Shown piece after piece: positions 25,909-35,596 of a stretch of 64,000 nt of DNA; positions within the stretch are counted from its first letter, which is position 1, and the number at the start of each line of letters is the position of its first letter. The position numbers and the translations under genes were made by a program. This stretch comes from Fischerella muscicola SAG 1427-1 = PCC 73103 (GTDB lineage Bacteria > Cyanobacteriota > Cyanobacteriia > Cyanobacteriales > Nostocaceae), in contig NZ_AJLJ01000205.1 in the NCBI RefSeq assembly GCF_000317245.1, positions 1-64,000 on the forward strand, read 5' to 3'. A model generated the notes under the pieces. That model saw only the letters and a list, made by a program, of their open reading frames with translations. It did no database searches and had not been told where the DNA came from.

Positions 25909-27027
25909 ATGTCTCAAAAATACCAACTTCGCCTGTGGTTTCCCGGTCTACACAAGGTAGTTTTATTCTGTTCTTCCGCTTTTTTGGTGTTGGTAGCACC
26001 AACAATGACTGAGTTACCAGGAAGTAAGCTGTTGGCGCAGAATGTTGTTTCTCAGAATTTGGAAGCAGCGAGTTATTTTCAACAGGGAGTAATGCGCTAT
26101 CACCAAAAAGACTTAGCAGGTGCAGAATATGCGTTTCGTCAAGCCTTGCAGATAGACTCTAATATTGCTTCTGCACATAATTATTTAGGTAACATTTTGT
26201 TGCAGCAAAATCGTTTTGATGCTGCAACACAAGAATATACAGAGGCGATCAAACTCAATCCCAACTTGGGCGAAGCTTATTATAACTTGGGCTTGGGATT
26301 GCACAAACAAGGGCAAGCTCAAGCCGCGATTACTGCTTATCGTCAAGCTTTAATTATCAATCCGACGATCGCAAATGCTCAGTATAACTTGGGTTTAGCA
26401 TTATATGAAAAAGGACAACCACAAGAGGCGATCGCAGCCTATAAGCAAGCAGTTAATTTAGATAGCAACAATGCTAATGCTTACTTTAACTTAGCGATCG
26501 TTCTCCAAGAGCAAGGAAAATTAGAAGAAGCGATCGCAGCTTATCGCCAAACTCTCAAGCTGAATCCTGATAATGCTGTAGCTTACAATAACATGGGCAG
26601 CTTGTTGACCATTCAAGGTCAAACATCTGAAGCGATCGCGACTTATCAAACAGCTATTAAACGCCTTCCTAATAATGCTGAGGCTTACTACAATTTGGGA
26701 GTTGCTTTATATAATCAAAACGAGTTTAAAAAAGCCAGCAGTGCTTTCAAGCGTGCGCGTAACCAATATCGTCAACAGGGTAACACAGAGCGAGCTAATA
26801 AGATTGAGCAGTTAATGCAGCAAGTTGCACAGATGCAAGAACCCAAGCAACCGCAAGTTAGCCAAGTTTCCCAAGACGATTTGTTAAACCTAGATAGTCT
26901 CATAGATACAGAAGCGAACCCAAGCGATATCCCGACTTCGGTTGAAGAAGAAATACCCGCTCCAGAGGAAATTAATCTCGAAGAAGTACCTTTTTCCTTA
27001 GAACCATCACCTGGGTTGAAGCAGTGA
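25909..27027 (+). CDS. Exported tetratricopeptide-repeat protein
   Basis: A 372-residue protein. An N-terminal hydrophobic segment (VVLFCSSAFLVLVAPTM) acts as signal or anchor. About seven TPR units follow from residue 50 to 290, for example LGEAYYNLGLGLHKQGQAQAAITAYRQAL and NANAYFNLAIVLQEQGKLEEAIAAYRQTL. The C-terminal 70 residues are acidic and Pro/Gln-rich, with no fold seen. It probably acts as a protein-binding scaffold in the periplasm or at the membrane. The ATG at 25909 is preferred; a GTG nine bases upstream is possible. Confidence 0.82.
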   Translation: MSQKYQLRLWFPGLHKVVLFCSSAFLVLVAPTMTELPGSKLLAQNVVSQNLEAASYFQQGVMRYHQKDLAGAEYAFRQALQIDSNIASAHNYLGNILLQQNRFDAATQEYTEAIKLNPNLGEAYYNLGLGLHKQGQAQAAITAYRQALIINPTIANAQYNLGLALYEKGQPQEAIAAYKQAVNLDSNNANAYFNLAIVLQEQGKLEEAIAAYRQTLKLNPDNAVAYNNMGSLLTIQGQTSEAIATYQTAIKRLPNNAEAYYNLGVALYNQNEFKKASSAFKRARNQYRQQGNTERANKIEQLMQQVAQMQEPKQPQVSQVSQDDLLNLDSLIDTEANPSDIPTSVEEEIPAPEEINLEEVPFSLEPSPGLKQ

Positions 27028-27082
27028 TAGTTAGTAGTTAGTGGTTAGTTGTTGCTTTTTAACCACTATCTACTATCCATTT

Positions 27083-27778
27083 TTAGATTGGTAAACGATT
27101 AATATCTTTGTTGCAACCAATGACTACAATTGCTGAACCGCGTTCTAGACGTTGGGTTGGATAAGGATTTATTTGAAATTTGCCATCATGACTTACCGCC
27201 AATAAATTTAAGCCATAGCGATTACGTAGCTGTAATTCAGAGATAGTTTTCCCATGAAATTCATCAGGAACAATTAACTCTACAATACTGTGATCTGGAT
27301 CGAGGTCAAATCGTTCTAAGATCGATGGTTTAGTGAGCGATCGCGCCAGCGCACATCCTGCTTCAAATTCAGGAAATACAACATGATCTGCTCCCACTCG
27401 TAGTAGTAGTTTCTTGTGAACTTCACTAGAAGCTTTTGCTACTACATGAGGTACACCTCCTTCTTTCATATTCAAGGTGGTGATGATACTTTCTTGAATG
27501 TAATTTCCGATGGCGACGATCACCGTATCAAATTCAAAAATACCTGCTTCTTTTAGCGCACCTGGTTCTGTTGAATCTAGCTGCAAAGCATGACCAACTA
27601 TTTTGTCAGTTAAAGCATCAGATACTCGTTTTTCATCGACATCTGTTCCTAATACTTCATACCCTAATTTATGTAGTGTTGCACAGACAGCACGACCAAA
27701 TCTACCTAAACCAATAACAGCAAATTGTTGGTTGTCTTTACGCAGACTACGAAAAAAACCTAATGATGACAGATTCAC
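27083..27778 (-). CDS. ktrA: Potassium uptake regulatory subunit KtrA (TrkA family)
   Basis: A 231-residue cytoplasmic RCK protein. The Rossmann motif FAVIGLGRFGRAVCATLHKLGYEVLGTD binds a nucleotide, and the C-terminal TrkA-C domain begins near residue 145 (DHSIVELIVPDEFHGKTISELQLRNRYGLN). It gates the KtrB potassium channel encoded 114 bases upstream on the same strand. The length fits single-RCK KtrA rather than the double TrkA. It is convergent with the TPR gene, with a short heptamer run between them. Confidence 0.88.
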   Translation of the reverse strand: MNLSSLGFFRSLRKDNQQFAVIGLGRFGRAVCATLHKLGYEVLGTDVDEKRVSDALTDKIVGHALQLDSTEPGALKEAGIFEFDTVIVAIGNYIQESIITTLNMKEGGVPHVVAKASSEVHKKLLLRVGADHVVFPEFEAGCALARSLTKPSILERFDLDPDHSIVELIVPDEFHGKTISELQLRNRYGLNLLAVSHDGKFQINPYPTQRLERGSAIVVIGCNKDINRLPI

Positions 27779-27892
27779 AATTGTTTCCTTTGTAAACGTT
27801 CTCTATGTTGAGAGAATGAAGTTTTCAAGAGTCAACAGTCGATAAATATTTGTTTATTTTTATCATAAATATCAACAAATAACTATCAACAA

Positions 27893-29227
27893 TCAACCAA
27901 CGAGCAAATTTTCTTCTGGATAATGAATTCTGCTTGGGCGAGGATCTCCTAGCATCGCTGACATTAGTAGTAAAATACCTACCCTACCCACATACATCGT
28001 GATGATTAATATCAGTTTAGCTGCTGTAGAAACAGTGCCTGTAATCCCAGTTGAAAGTCCTACCGTAGCGAAGGCAGACACAACTTCAAATAAGATTTGA
28101 ATAAACTCAAGTTTTGGATCTGTCAGAGCGATTAAGATTGTTGAGATAATAACTGTACCAACAGAACCAATTAATACGCCAACAGCTTTTAAAACTAAAG
28201 ATACTGCGATCTTTCTTTCGTACAATAAAACTTCTTCTTTTCCTTGTAAAATTGCTTTTGTGCAACTTGTTAGTACTCTCAAGGTAGTAGTTTTAATCCC
28301 GCCTCCTGTACCACCTGGGCTTGCACCAATAAACATGAGCGCAATGGTAATAAACAAACCTGCTGTTGTCATTTTACCTATATCAATTGTGTTAAAACCA
28401 GCAGTTCTGGGAGTCACAGATTGAAACCAAGCAACTAAAAATTTATCAGTAAAACTGAGATTGGCAAATGTTGCGGGATTTCGTAGTTCCACAAATAAAA
28501 AAGCAATTGTTCCCAGAATTAAAAGCAAAATTGTTGTACTCAAAGCAACTTTAAAATCGAGGGAAAACAAGAGTTTTTCTTGTCTATTACGGATGCGATC
28601 GCGTATCCAGAAGTAGGTTTCTAAAATTACTTGATAGCCAATGCCACCAAAAATAATTAACCCTGTGATTGTCAAAACTACTAAAACTGAAGATTGATAA
28701 CCAATCAGGTTATCTTTAAATAGACTAAACCCTGCATTATTCCAAGCATTAACACTATGAAAAATTGCTAGCCACAGTCCTTTTTGCCATCCATATTCGG
28801 GGACAAAAGCTGGCAAAAGTAAAAATATACCTGTGATTTCAAAGATTAATGTCGTAGCAATAATTGAGCGAATAATTTGTGTACTACCGCTCATTCCCGG
28901 ACGATCTAAAGCTTGTTGAATAGCGATTTTTTGGCGCAAGTCAAATCTACGTCCAATTAACAGAATCAAAAAGGTAGTTGTTGTCATGTAACCCAACCCA
29001 CCAATTTGTGCTAACAGCAAAATCCACAACTCGCCCCAAAAGGAAAAATAAGTACCAGGATCGACGACAGATAAACCTGTAACACAGACTGCGGAAGTTG
29101 AGGTGAACAAGGCGACAATGGGGTCATTCCATGTACCGCTACTGGTAGAAAAAGGCATCATCAACAGGATAGTTCCGACTGTGATTACTGCCAAAAATCC
29201 CAAACAAATTGTCCGAGAAACAGTCAT
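27893..29227 (-). CDS. ktrB: Potassium/sodium transporter KtrB (TrkH family)
   Basis: A 444-residue membrane protein with the four pore-loop repeats of TrkH/KtrB transporters. Their selectivity glycines are seen in AVCVTGLSVVD, AWNNAGFSLF, TPRTAGFNTID and AFATVGLSTGITG. The gating loop GASPGGTGGGIKTTT is also present. Ktr systems import potassium, often driven by sodium, and matter in osmotic adaptation. The gene is followed by ktrA, so the two probably form an operon. In Synechocystis a third subunit KtrE exists; none is adjacent here. Confidence 0.9.
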   Translation of the reverse strand: MTVSRTICLGFLAVITVGTILLMMPFSTSSGTWNDPIVALFTSTSAVCVTGLSVVDPGTYFSFWGELWILLLAQIGGLGYMTTTTFLILLIGRRFDLRQKIAIQQALDRPGMSGSTQIIRSIIATTLIFEITGIFLLLPAFVPEYGWQKGLWLAIFHSVNAWNNAGFSLFKDNLIGYQSSVLVVLTITGLIIFGGIGYQVILETYFWIRDRIRNRQEKLLFSLDFKVALSTTILLLILGTIAFLFVELRNPATFANLSFTDKFLVAWFQSVTPRTAGFNTIDIGKMTTAGLFITIALMFIGASPGGTGGGIKTTTLRVLTSCTKAILQGKEEVLLYERKIAVSLVLKAVGVLIGSVGTVIISTILIALTDPKLEFIQILFEVVSAFATVGLSTGITGTVSTAAKLILIITMYVGRVGILLLMSAMLGDPRPSRIHYPEENLLVG

Positions 29228-29357
29228 ATTTAGCTAAAAAACAAACAAATTGAGGAATTGTGTACAGAGTTGTAACTGTCTCACAAAAAAAATCCCTACT
29301 TTAAATAAAAACACACATGGTAGCCTACGATTATGTGTTTTTTGATTCTGCTTTTTC

Positions 29358-30203
29358 ATGAGCGCAACTCTTTACAAACAAATTCAGCAATTTTACGATG
29401 CATCTTCTGGTTTATGGGAAGAAATATGGGGCGAACATATGCACCATGGTTACTATGGTGCAGATGGTAGAGAGAAAAAAAACCGTCGTCAGGCACAAAT
29501 TGATTTAATTGAAGAGATACTCAATTGGGCAGATGTACAGCAAGCAGAAAACATCTTAGATGTGGGTTGTGGAATTGGTGGTAGTTCTTTATACTTAGCA
29601 ACCAAGTTTGATGCTCAGGCAACTGGAATTACTTTGAGTCCTGTGCAAGCTGCTAGAGCCAAGGAAAGGGCTGATGAGGCGAATTTAGGTAGCCGGACTA
29701 GTTTTCAAGTGGTAAATGCCCTAGAAATGCCCTTTGCGGATAATTCTTTTGACTTGGTATGGTCACTAGAAAGTGGCGAACACATGCCTGATAAAACCAA
29801 GTTTATGCAAGAGTGTTATCGGGTATTAAAACCTGCTGGAAAGTTAATCATGGTGACTTGGTGTCATCGTCCTACGGATAGTTCACCACTGACGAATGAT
29901 GAGCAGCAGCATTTAGCAAAAATTTATCAGGTATATTGTTTGCCCTATGTGATTTCTTTGCCGGAATATGAAGCGATCGCTCTACAATTAGGCTTACAAA
30001 ATATCCGCACTGCTGATTGGTCACAAGCAGTAGCACCTTTTTGGAATGTGGTGATTGATTCGGCCTTGACTCCGAAAGCAATATTTGGGTTAGTGCGATC
30101 AGGTTGGAGTACCATTGTTGGCGCGTTGTCCTTGGGATTGATGCGTCACGGTTACGAGCGTGGGTTAATTAGATTTGGATTGTTATGTGGACAGAAGGGA
30201 TAG
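29358..30203 (+). CDS. Tocopherol-pathway SAM methyltransferase (gamma-tocopherol methyltransferase type)
   Basis: A 281-residue class I methyltransferase. The SAM motif ILDVGCGIGGSSLYLATKF is followed by GITLSPVQAARAKERA and FDLVWSLESGEHMPDK. The opening YDASSGLWEEIWGEHMHHGYY is typical of tocopherol methyltransferases and related enzymes. The next gene is a homogentisate phytyltransferase, which supports a tocopherol role. Gamma-tocopherol methylation is my preferred reading; a plastoquinol or other isoprenoid-quinone substrate is possible. It is divergent from ktrB. Confidence 0.78.
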   Translation: MSATLYKQIQQFYDASSGLWEEIWGEHMHHGYYGADGREKKNRRQAQIDLIEEILNWADVQQAENILDVGCGIGGSSLYLATKFDAQATGITLSPVQAARAKERADEANLGSRTSFQVVNALEMPFADNSFDLVWSLESGEHMPDKTKFMQECYRVLKPAGKLIMVTWCHRPTDSSPLTNDEQQHLAKIYQVYCLPYVISLPEYEAIALQLGLQNIRTADWSQAVAPFWNVVIDSALTPKAIFGLVRSGWSTIVGALSLGLMRHGYERGLIRFGLLCGQKG

Positions 30204-30333
30204 GGGATTGGAAGGGAGACAAGGGGGACAAGGGAGCAGGGAGCAGAAAGATAAAGGAGAATAACCAATCCCCGTTCTCTGTTTCCTGTTCCCTATCCAA
30301 TGACAAATGACAAATGACAAATAACAAATATTT

Positions 30334-31275
30334 ATGAATCAAATTTCACAATCAGCTTCTCAAAGCAGTTGGCTATATGCTTTTTGGAAATTTTCTCGCC
30401 CGCATACAATTATTGGTACAAGTTTAAGTGTATTGGGGTTATATTTAATTGCCTTTGCTTTGGGAAATAGTAGTTTTTCTCTATCACCTATTTTGCTAGC
30501 ATGGTTTGCTTGTCTGTGCGGCAATGTTTATATTGTGGGTTTGAATCAACTCGAAGATGTGGCAATTGATAAGATTAATAAACCACATTTACCAATAGCT
30601 GCTGGAGAGTTTTCTCAACAAACAGGGCAAGTAATTGTAGGAATTACTGGTGTTTTGGCGCTGGTAATTGCTTGGTTAGGTGGGTCTTTTTTATTTGGGA
30701 TGGTAGCAATAAGTTTAGCTATTGGTACAGCTTATTCTTTACCGCCCATTCGGTTAAAAAGGTTTTCTTTTTGGGCAGCTTTATGTATTTTTTCTGTGCG
30801 GGGAGCAATTGTTAATTTAGGATTGTTTTTACATTTTAATTGGGTGTTGAGACAAAATAATTTGATTCTAGTGATTCCAGTAATTCCAGCAGCAGTATGG
30901 GTATTAACAATATTTGTGTTGGTATTTACGTTTGCGATCGCTATCTTCAAAGACATTCCTGATATGGAAGGCGACTTGCAATACAATATCACTACTTTTA
31001 CAATCCAACTTGGCAAGCAAGCAGTATTTAATCTTGCTCTCTGGGTCTTGAGTGTGTGTTATGTAGGCATGATTTTAATTGGGTTACTGCATCTAGCAGA
31101 AGTGAATTCTGTATTTTTAGTAGTTACTCATTTAGTAGCACTGAGTGTAATGTGGTGGCAAAGTCGGGGTGTAGATTTACAAGACAAAAGTGCTATTGCA
31201 CGTTTCTATCAATTTATTTGGAAACTGTTTTTTATTGAGTATCTAATTTTCCCGATGGCTTGTCTTTTAGCCTAG
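30334..31275 (+). CDS. Homogentisate phytyltransferase (UbiA family)
   Basis: A 313-residue prenyltransferase with about eight membrane helices. The first aspartate-rich motif is NQLEDVAIDKINKPHLPIAAGEFS and the second is FKDIPDMEGD, both typical of homogentisate prenyltransferases (slr1736/VTE2 type). It joins phytyl diphosphate to homogentisate, the committed step to tocopherols, in the membrane. The methyltransferase gene lies 130 bases upstream, separated by heptamer repeats, so the two likely serve one pathway. Confidence 0.88.
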   Translation: MNQISQSASQSSWLYAFWKFSRPHTIIGTSLSVLGLYLIAFALGNSSFSLSPILLAWFACLCGNVYIVGLNQLEDVAIDKINKPHLPIAAGEFSQQTGQVIVGITGVLALVIAWLGGSFLFGMVAISLAIGTAYSLPPIRLKRFSFWAALCIFSVRGAIVNLGLFLHFNWVLRQNNLILVIPVIPAAVWVLTIFVLVFTFAIAIFKDIPDMEGDLQYNITTFTIQLGKQAVFNLALWVLSVCYVGMILIGLLHLAEVNSVFLVVTHLVALSVMWWQSRGVDLQDKSAIARFYQFIWKLFFIEYLIFPMACLLA

Positions 31276-31445
31276 TTTAGTTTTGGATGCGATCGCCTGC
31301 AATACACTATCTTTTCTAGTAAATTCATAACTTGCAACAAAATTCATACAAATATAAAAATGATGTAAGCACGCTACCTTGTTTAAAGTTATGGGAATAC
31401 TAGAGTTAAAGGTATTTATTTCCGAATCAAGTAAACTCTAGTTTT

Positions 31446-33347
31446 ATGCTGGCATTTTTCAATCATCCTTTCCAAGTAAGTGGTTTTATCCCTCATGGAC
31501 ATTGTTATCTATGGAAAACTGGACTAGTCTGGCTCCACATTCTTTCTGATGCAACGATCGCTGTTGCGTATTATTCTATTCCCTTCTCACTGCTCTACTT
31601 TATTTCTAAGCGCAAAGATGTTCCTTTTAACGGAATCTTTTTATTATTTGGTGCTTTTATTATTGCTTGCGGTACTGGACACTTAATGGATATTTGGACA
31701 CTTTGGCATCCTGATTATTGGATTGCAGGTAGTTTGAAAGCTGTTACCGCTATTATTTCAATCTATACAGCATTTGCATTAGTTTATCTAATTCCTCAAG
31801 CTCTGGCATTACCTAGTCCTGCTCAATTAGAAGCGATCAATCGAACACTCAGCAGTGAAATTATAGAGCGCAAGCGTATCGAACAAGAACTACGCCAAGC
31901 AGAGGAAATTGCTCAAAACTCCAGCCAAGCCAAGAGTGAATTTCTTGCGAATATGAGTCATGAGCTACGTACACCTCTCAACGGTGTCTTAGGCTATGCC
32001 CAAATTCTTCAACGTACGGAATTATTGACAGAAAAAGGACGCAAAGGAGTTGGAATTATTTATCAGTGTGCTTCCCATCTATTAAATTTGATCAATGATA
32101 TCCTTGATCTCTCCAAAATCGAAGCCCGTAAGCTGGAATTGAATCCGATTGATTTTTACTTACCTGCGTTTATAGACAGTGTAATTGAAATTTCCCGCAT
32201 CCGAGCAGAACAGAAGGTGATTGGATTTCACGTTCAACTTGATCCTGATTTACCAATGGGGATTCGTGCTGATGAAAAACGCTTGCGTCAGGTGCTGATT
32301 AACTTGCTTGGTAATGCGATTAAATTTACTCATCAAGGTAGCGTCACTTTCAAAGTTGAAGTCATAAGTCAAGAGGAAAAACAAAGGACAAATGACAATG
32401 AACAAATGACAAACTACACAATTCGCTTTGAGGTGAAAGATACAGGCGTGGGTATCAACTCTGAACAAGTCGAGAAAATCTTTTTGCCTTTTGAGCAAGC
32501 AGGTAATCAAAAACGACAAACAGAAGGTACAGGTTTGGGATTAGCTATCAGCCAAAAAATTGTGGCATTGATGGGTAGTCAGATTCAGGTACAAAGTGAG
32601 CTTGACAAAGGTAGTATTTTCTGGTTTGAGGTGCAGTTACCAGAAGCAAGAGATTGGGCAAAGCTTTCCAGAGTTGTTGAGCAGCGAACGATAATTGGTT
32701 ATGAAGGGCAAAGACGCACCATTCTGATTGTGGATGACAGATGGGAAAATCGCTCAGTAATTGTCAATTTACTGGAACCAGCTGGATTTACTGTTGTCGA
32801 AGCTAGTCACGGACAGGAAGGATGGAAACAAGCGATCGCTCACAAACCAGACTTGATTATTACTGATTTAGTCATGCCGATGATGGATGGATTTGAGTTC
32901 ATCAAACGTTTGCGTCAGTCTTCATCTTTCAAAGATATTCCTGTGATTGCTTCCTCTGCTAGCGTGTTTGCAGCAGATCAGTACAAAAGTATTGATGTAG
33001 GCGCAGATGCTTTTCTGCCAAAGCCTGTAGAAGCCGACGCGCTGCTGGAAGTGTTGCGACAATATTTGCAATTGGAATGGAGTTATGACAGCAAGGCAGA
33101 GAACATCAAAAAAACTAATGCAGTTAATCTGAATGTTCCAAGTGATGTGATTCCTCCTGCCAACGATGTTTTACAAAAGTTACTTGAATTGTCACAAGAC
33201 GGTGATATTCAAGGAATTTTAGAAATTGCTGCACAACTTTCTGCATTTGATGAGAAGTTGACGGCTTTTACCCAGCAAATCACCCAGCTTGCTGGCAATT
33301 TTCAACTCAAACGTTTAGAAGCTTTTATTCAACAACACATTAATTAA
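31446..33347 (+). CDS. Hybrid histidine kinase with an ethylene-receptor-like sensor domain
   Basis: A 633-residue membrane kinase. Residues about 1-120 form three helices with the ethylene-binding pattern: SDATIAVAYYSIPFSLLYFI, then FGAFIIACGTGHLMDIWTLWHP, with the Asp, Tyr, Cys and His that hold copper and ligand in ETR1. The HisKA domain has His172 in NMSHELRTPLNG; the HATPase domain ends with GTGLGLAISQKIV. A receiver domain carries Asp474 (ITDLVMPMMDG). An STRR-derived stretch of about 13 residues (312-324) sits inside the ATPase domain. A second kinase gene follows 130 bases later. In Synechocystis such a receptor, as I recall, links ethylene or light to phototaxis. Confidence 0.88.
   Translation: MLAFFNHPFQVSGFIPHGHCYLWKTGLVWLHILSDATIAVAYYSIPFSLLYFISKRKDVPFNGIFLLFGAFIIACGTGHLMDIWTLWHPDYWIAGSLKAVTAIISIYTAFALVYLIPQALALPSPAQLEAINRTLSSEIIERKRIEQELRQAEEIAQNSSQAKSEFLANMSHELRTPLNGVLGYAQILQRTELLTEKGRKGVGIIYQCASHLLNLINDILDLSKIEARKLELNPIDFYLPAFIDSVIEISRIRAEQKVIGFHVQLDPDLPMGIRADEKRLRQVLINLLGNAIKFTHQGSVTFKVEVISQEEKQRTNDNEQMTNYTIRFEVKDTGVGINSEQVEKIFLPFEQAGNQKRQTEGTGLGLAISQKIVALMGSQIQVQSELDKGSIFWFEVQLPEARDWAKLSRVVEQRTIIGYEGQRRTILIVDDRWENRSVIVNLLEPAGFTVVEASHGQEGWKQAIAHKPDLIITDLVMPMMDGFEFIKRLRQSSSFKDIPVIASSASVFAADQYKSIDVGADAFLPKPVEADALLEVLRQYLQLEWSYDSKAENIKKTNAVNLNVPSDVIPPANDVLQKLLELSQDGDIQGILEIAAQLSAFDEKLTAFTQQITQLAGNFQLKRLEAFIQQHIN
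32381..32417. repeat. In-frame STRR-type heptamers within the hybrid kinase
   Basis: ACAAAGG, ACAAATG, ACAATGA and ACAAATG heptamers are read as about QRTNDNEQMTNY (residues 312-324), between the beta strand VTFKVEVI and TIRFEVKDTGVGI. The same heptamers stand between genes, for example at 30300-30325 and 62650-62675. Confidence 0.8.
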
Positions 33348-33477
33348 GTTCGTCATTTGTCATTAGTAAAGGTTTGGAGCGTGTTGGCTGTTTGTAACTC
33401 TCGTAGTTAGTTTATTTCCACTCACTTACTGAATTAAAAGTAAATCATTAGAGGTAAGTTTTATTATTCCACCTAAT

Positions 33478-34761
33478 ATGGTAACTACTTCAAATACTGG
33501 ATTTATTTTGATTGTGGATGATAATCCGACAAATTTGTCTGTTTTGTGTGAAGCACTCAAGAGTGAGGGGTTTCGTTTCCGTGTTGCAGTCGATGGAGAA
33601 AGTGCGATCGCCCAAGTCGAACGTCATCAACCAGAGTTAATTTTACTCGATGTACAAATGCCTGGTATTGATGGATTTGAAACTTGTCGTCGTCTCAAAG
33701 CCAATCCTGTGACTCAAAACATTCCGATTATTTTCACTACTGCTTTAAGTGATGTCGAAAGCAAAACAAAGGGGTTTGCTTTGGGTGCTGTAGATTATAT
33801 TCCCAAACCTTTTGCCCAGGAGGAAGTAATTGCTAGAGTGCGTGTACATTTGCAGTTCAAACGACTGACCGAATCTCTAGAACAACAAGTCAGCGATCGC
33901 ACTGCTGCTTTGCAAACAGCTCAAGTGCAATTGGTGCAACAAGAAAAACTATCAACTTTGGGAGAATTAATTGCTGGTGTTGCCCACGAAATAAATAATC
34001 CCATCAGTTTTATTGCTAACAATATCCCACCTTTAGAAGAATACATCGTTGGAGTGAGTGAAATTATCCAACTATATCAACAAGAATATCCCAACCCAAC
34101 AAACAAAATCACCACTGCTATTGAAAGATTGGATTTGGAATTCGTTCTCGAAGATATGGTCAAAATCTTAGAATCACTCAAGGTAGGATCTGAACGCATT
34201 GAGACAATTTCTACATCACTCCGCAGTTTCTGTCGTTCGGATAGTGATGTCAAAATCCCTGCGGATTTACACGAAGGGCTTGATAGTACGTTGATGATTT
34301 TGCAACATCGCCTCAAGGGTAATGGCGATCGTCCCAGCATTGAAGTCAGCAAAACTTATGGTGCATTACCAGAGGTAGATTGCTATGTCGGGCAGATTAA
34401 TCAAGTATTTATGAATATTCTCGCAAATGCAATTGATGCTCTTGATGAAGCGATCGCACAAGACAAAATAAATGATCCTATTCCTCAAATTCAAATTCTT
34501 ACAGAGGTAGATTCTGAGCAATGGGTAGTCATTAGAATTGCTGACAATGGAATGGGTGTTCCTGAATCTGTCCAACAACGGTTGTTTGAGCCTTTATTTA
34601 CTACCAAACCTGTTGGCAAAGGGACAGGACTTGGCTTATCGATTGCCCATCAAATAGTTGTAGACAAACACAATGGTGAATTAGCAGTTAATTCTCAACC
34701 AGGTAAAGGAACTGAGTTTATCATCAAAATTCCAATCATTCAGTACGACAGTATAGACTAG
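33478..34761 (+). CDS. Response regulator-histidine kinase (REC-HisKA-HATPase)
   Basis: A 427-residue soluble protein. The N-terminal receiver domain has DDNPTNL, phosphoacceptor Asp58 (LILLDVQMPGIDG) and the conserved Lys in PKPF. A coiled-coil linker (SLEQQVSDRTAALQTAQVQLVQQEK) leads to His170 in VAHEINNPISFI. The ATPase domain has N-box NAIDAL, then RIADNGMGVP and GKGTGLGLSIAHQIV. It probably takes phosphate from another kinase, such as the ethylene-receptor-like one upstream, and signals onward. The partner downstream is a small TPR protein. Confidence 0.88.
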   Translation: MVTTSNTGFILIVDDNPTNLSVLCEALKSEGFRFRVAVDGESAIAQVERHQPELILLDVQMPGIDGFETCRRLKANPVTQNIPIIFTTALSDVESKTKGFALGAVDYIPKPFAQEEVIARVRVHLQFKRLTESLEQQVSDRTAALQTAQVQLVQQEKLSTLGELIAGVAHEINNPISFIANNIPPLEEYIVGVSEIIQLYQQEYPNPTNKITTAIERLDLEFVLEDMVKILESLKVGSERIETISTSLRSFCRSDSDVKIPADLHEGLDSTLMILQHRLKGNGDRPSIEVSKTYGALPEVDCYVGQINQVFMNILANAIDALDEAIAQDKINDPIPQIQILTEVDSEQWVVIRIADNGMGVPESVQQRLFEPLFTTKPVGKGTGLGLSIAHQIVVDKHNGELAVNSQPGKGTEFIIKIPIIQYDSID

Positions 34762-34806
34762 TTTGCGAGGACTATATCCCAAACTAGGATAGGTAGAGTA
34801 AAAAAG

Positions 34807-35277
34807 ATGGAATTATTTCAAACCAGTAACTTCATAGCTATATTTATAGTTTTAGTCAGTCTGTCTACTCTCATTTATTTGGCGATCAGAACTATCATTA
34901 CCGATAAACATTTCCAAACAGGAATCACACTTTACCAGCAACAAGATTTTCCAGGTGCAGAAGCAGCCTTTCGTCAGGTAATCGCGATTAACTCTACTAA
35001 TGATGTTGTGCATTTATTGTTAGGTGATGCACTGATGCAGCAAGGCAAAATCGAAGCAGCAATTACTGAATTTCAAGATGTAATTGAACGCGCTCCAAAA
35101 AAAGTTGATGCTTATTTACGCCTAGCTCAAGCTTTGATGCAACAACAAAAACCACAGCAAGCAGTTACAGTCTTGCAACAAGCCGAAGCTTTATTTCAAA
35201 AGCAGCGCCAGGTTGATAAGGCTGAAAAAATTCAACAGTTGCTACAGAAAATTTATTCAGCAGAGAATAATGCTTAA
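34807..35277 (+). CDS. Membrane-anchored TPR protein
   Basis: A 156-residue protein with one N-terminal membrane helix (NFIAIFIVLVSLSTLIYLAI). About three TPR units follow from residue 35 (GITLYQQQDFPGAEAAFRQVIAI and VVHLLLGDALMQQGKIEAAITEFQDVI). The tail is Gln-rich. Probably a cytoplasm-facing or periplasmic adaptor. It begins 45 bases after the kinase stop, so co-transcription is plausible. Confidence 0.75.
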   Translation: MELFQTSNFIAIFIVLVSLSTLIYLAIRTIITDKHFQTGITLYQQQDFPGAEAAFRQVIAINSTNDVVHLLLGDALMQQGKIEAAITEFQDVIERAPKKVDAYLRLAQALMQQQKPQQAVTVLQQAEALFQKQRQVDKAEKIQQLLQKIYSAENNA

Positions 35278-35535
35278 TTTTCGGGGTGAAAACTAGCTGA
35301 AATCACAAGATTAAAAAAACTCACATGAATAGCCAGCTTATGCAGAAATTTTAGCACATCGAAAATGACTAATTTTCACCAAATCCTAAAACGAAAGAAA
35401 ATCGTTGATTAATTGAGAAATACTAGTGTTAAGATAATATTCCTTAACACATTTAATAATTTTTATAAAGTTGAAATTCTTCTTCTTTATGATAAGAAAT
35501 ATTGATATATAGCCTTCTTCTATAAAAAAGCAAAA

Positions 35536-35564
35536 AGAAGTCTTAGATGAAAACCAAGACTTCT
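35536..35564 (-). terminator. Rho-independent terminator of the HLIP operon
   Basis: Read on the minus strand, nine-base arms AGAAGTCTT and AAGACTTCT enclose an 11-base loop and are followed by TTTTGCTTTTTT. It lies 33 bases after the stop of the 79-residue gene. The rest of the 35278-35596 gap shows no other gene. Confidence 0.8.
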
Positions 35565-35596
35565 AATTTTTACTTAGATGCGACACACAACCTCAC

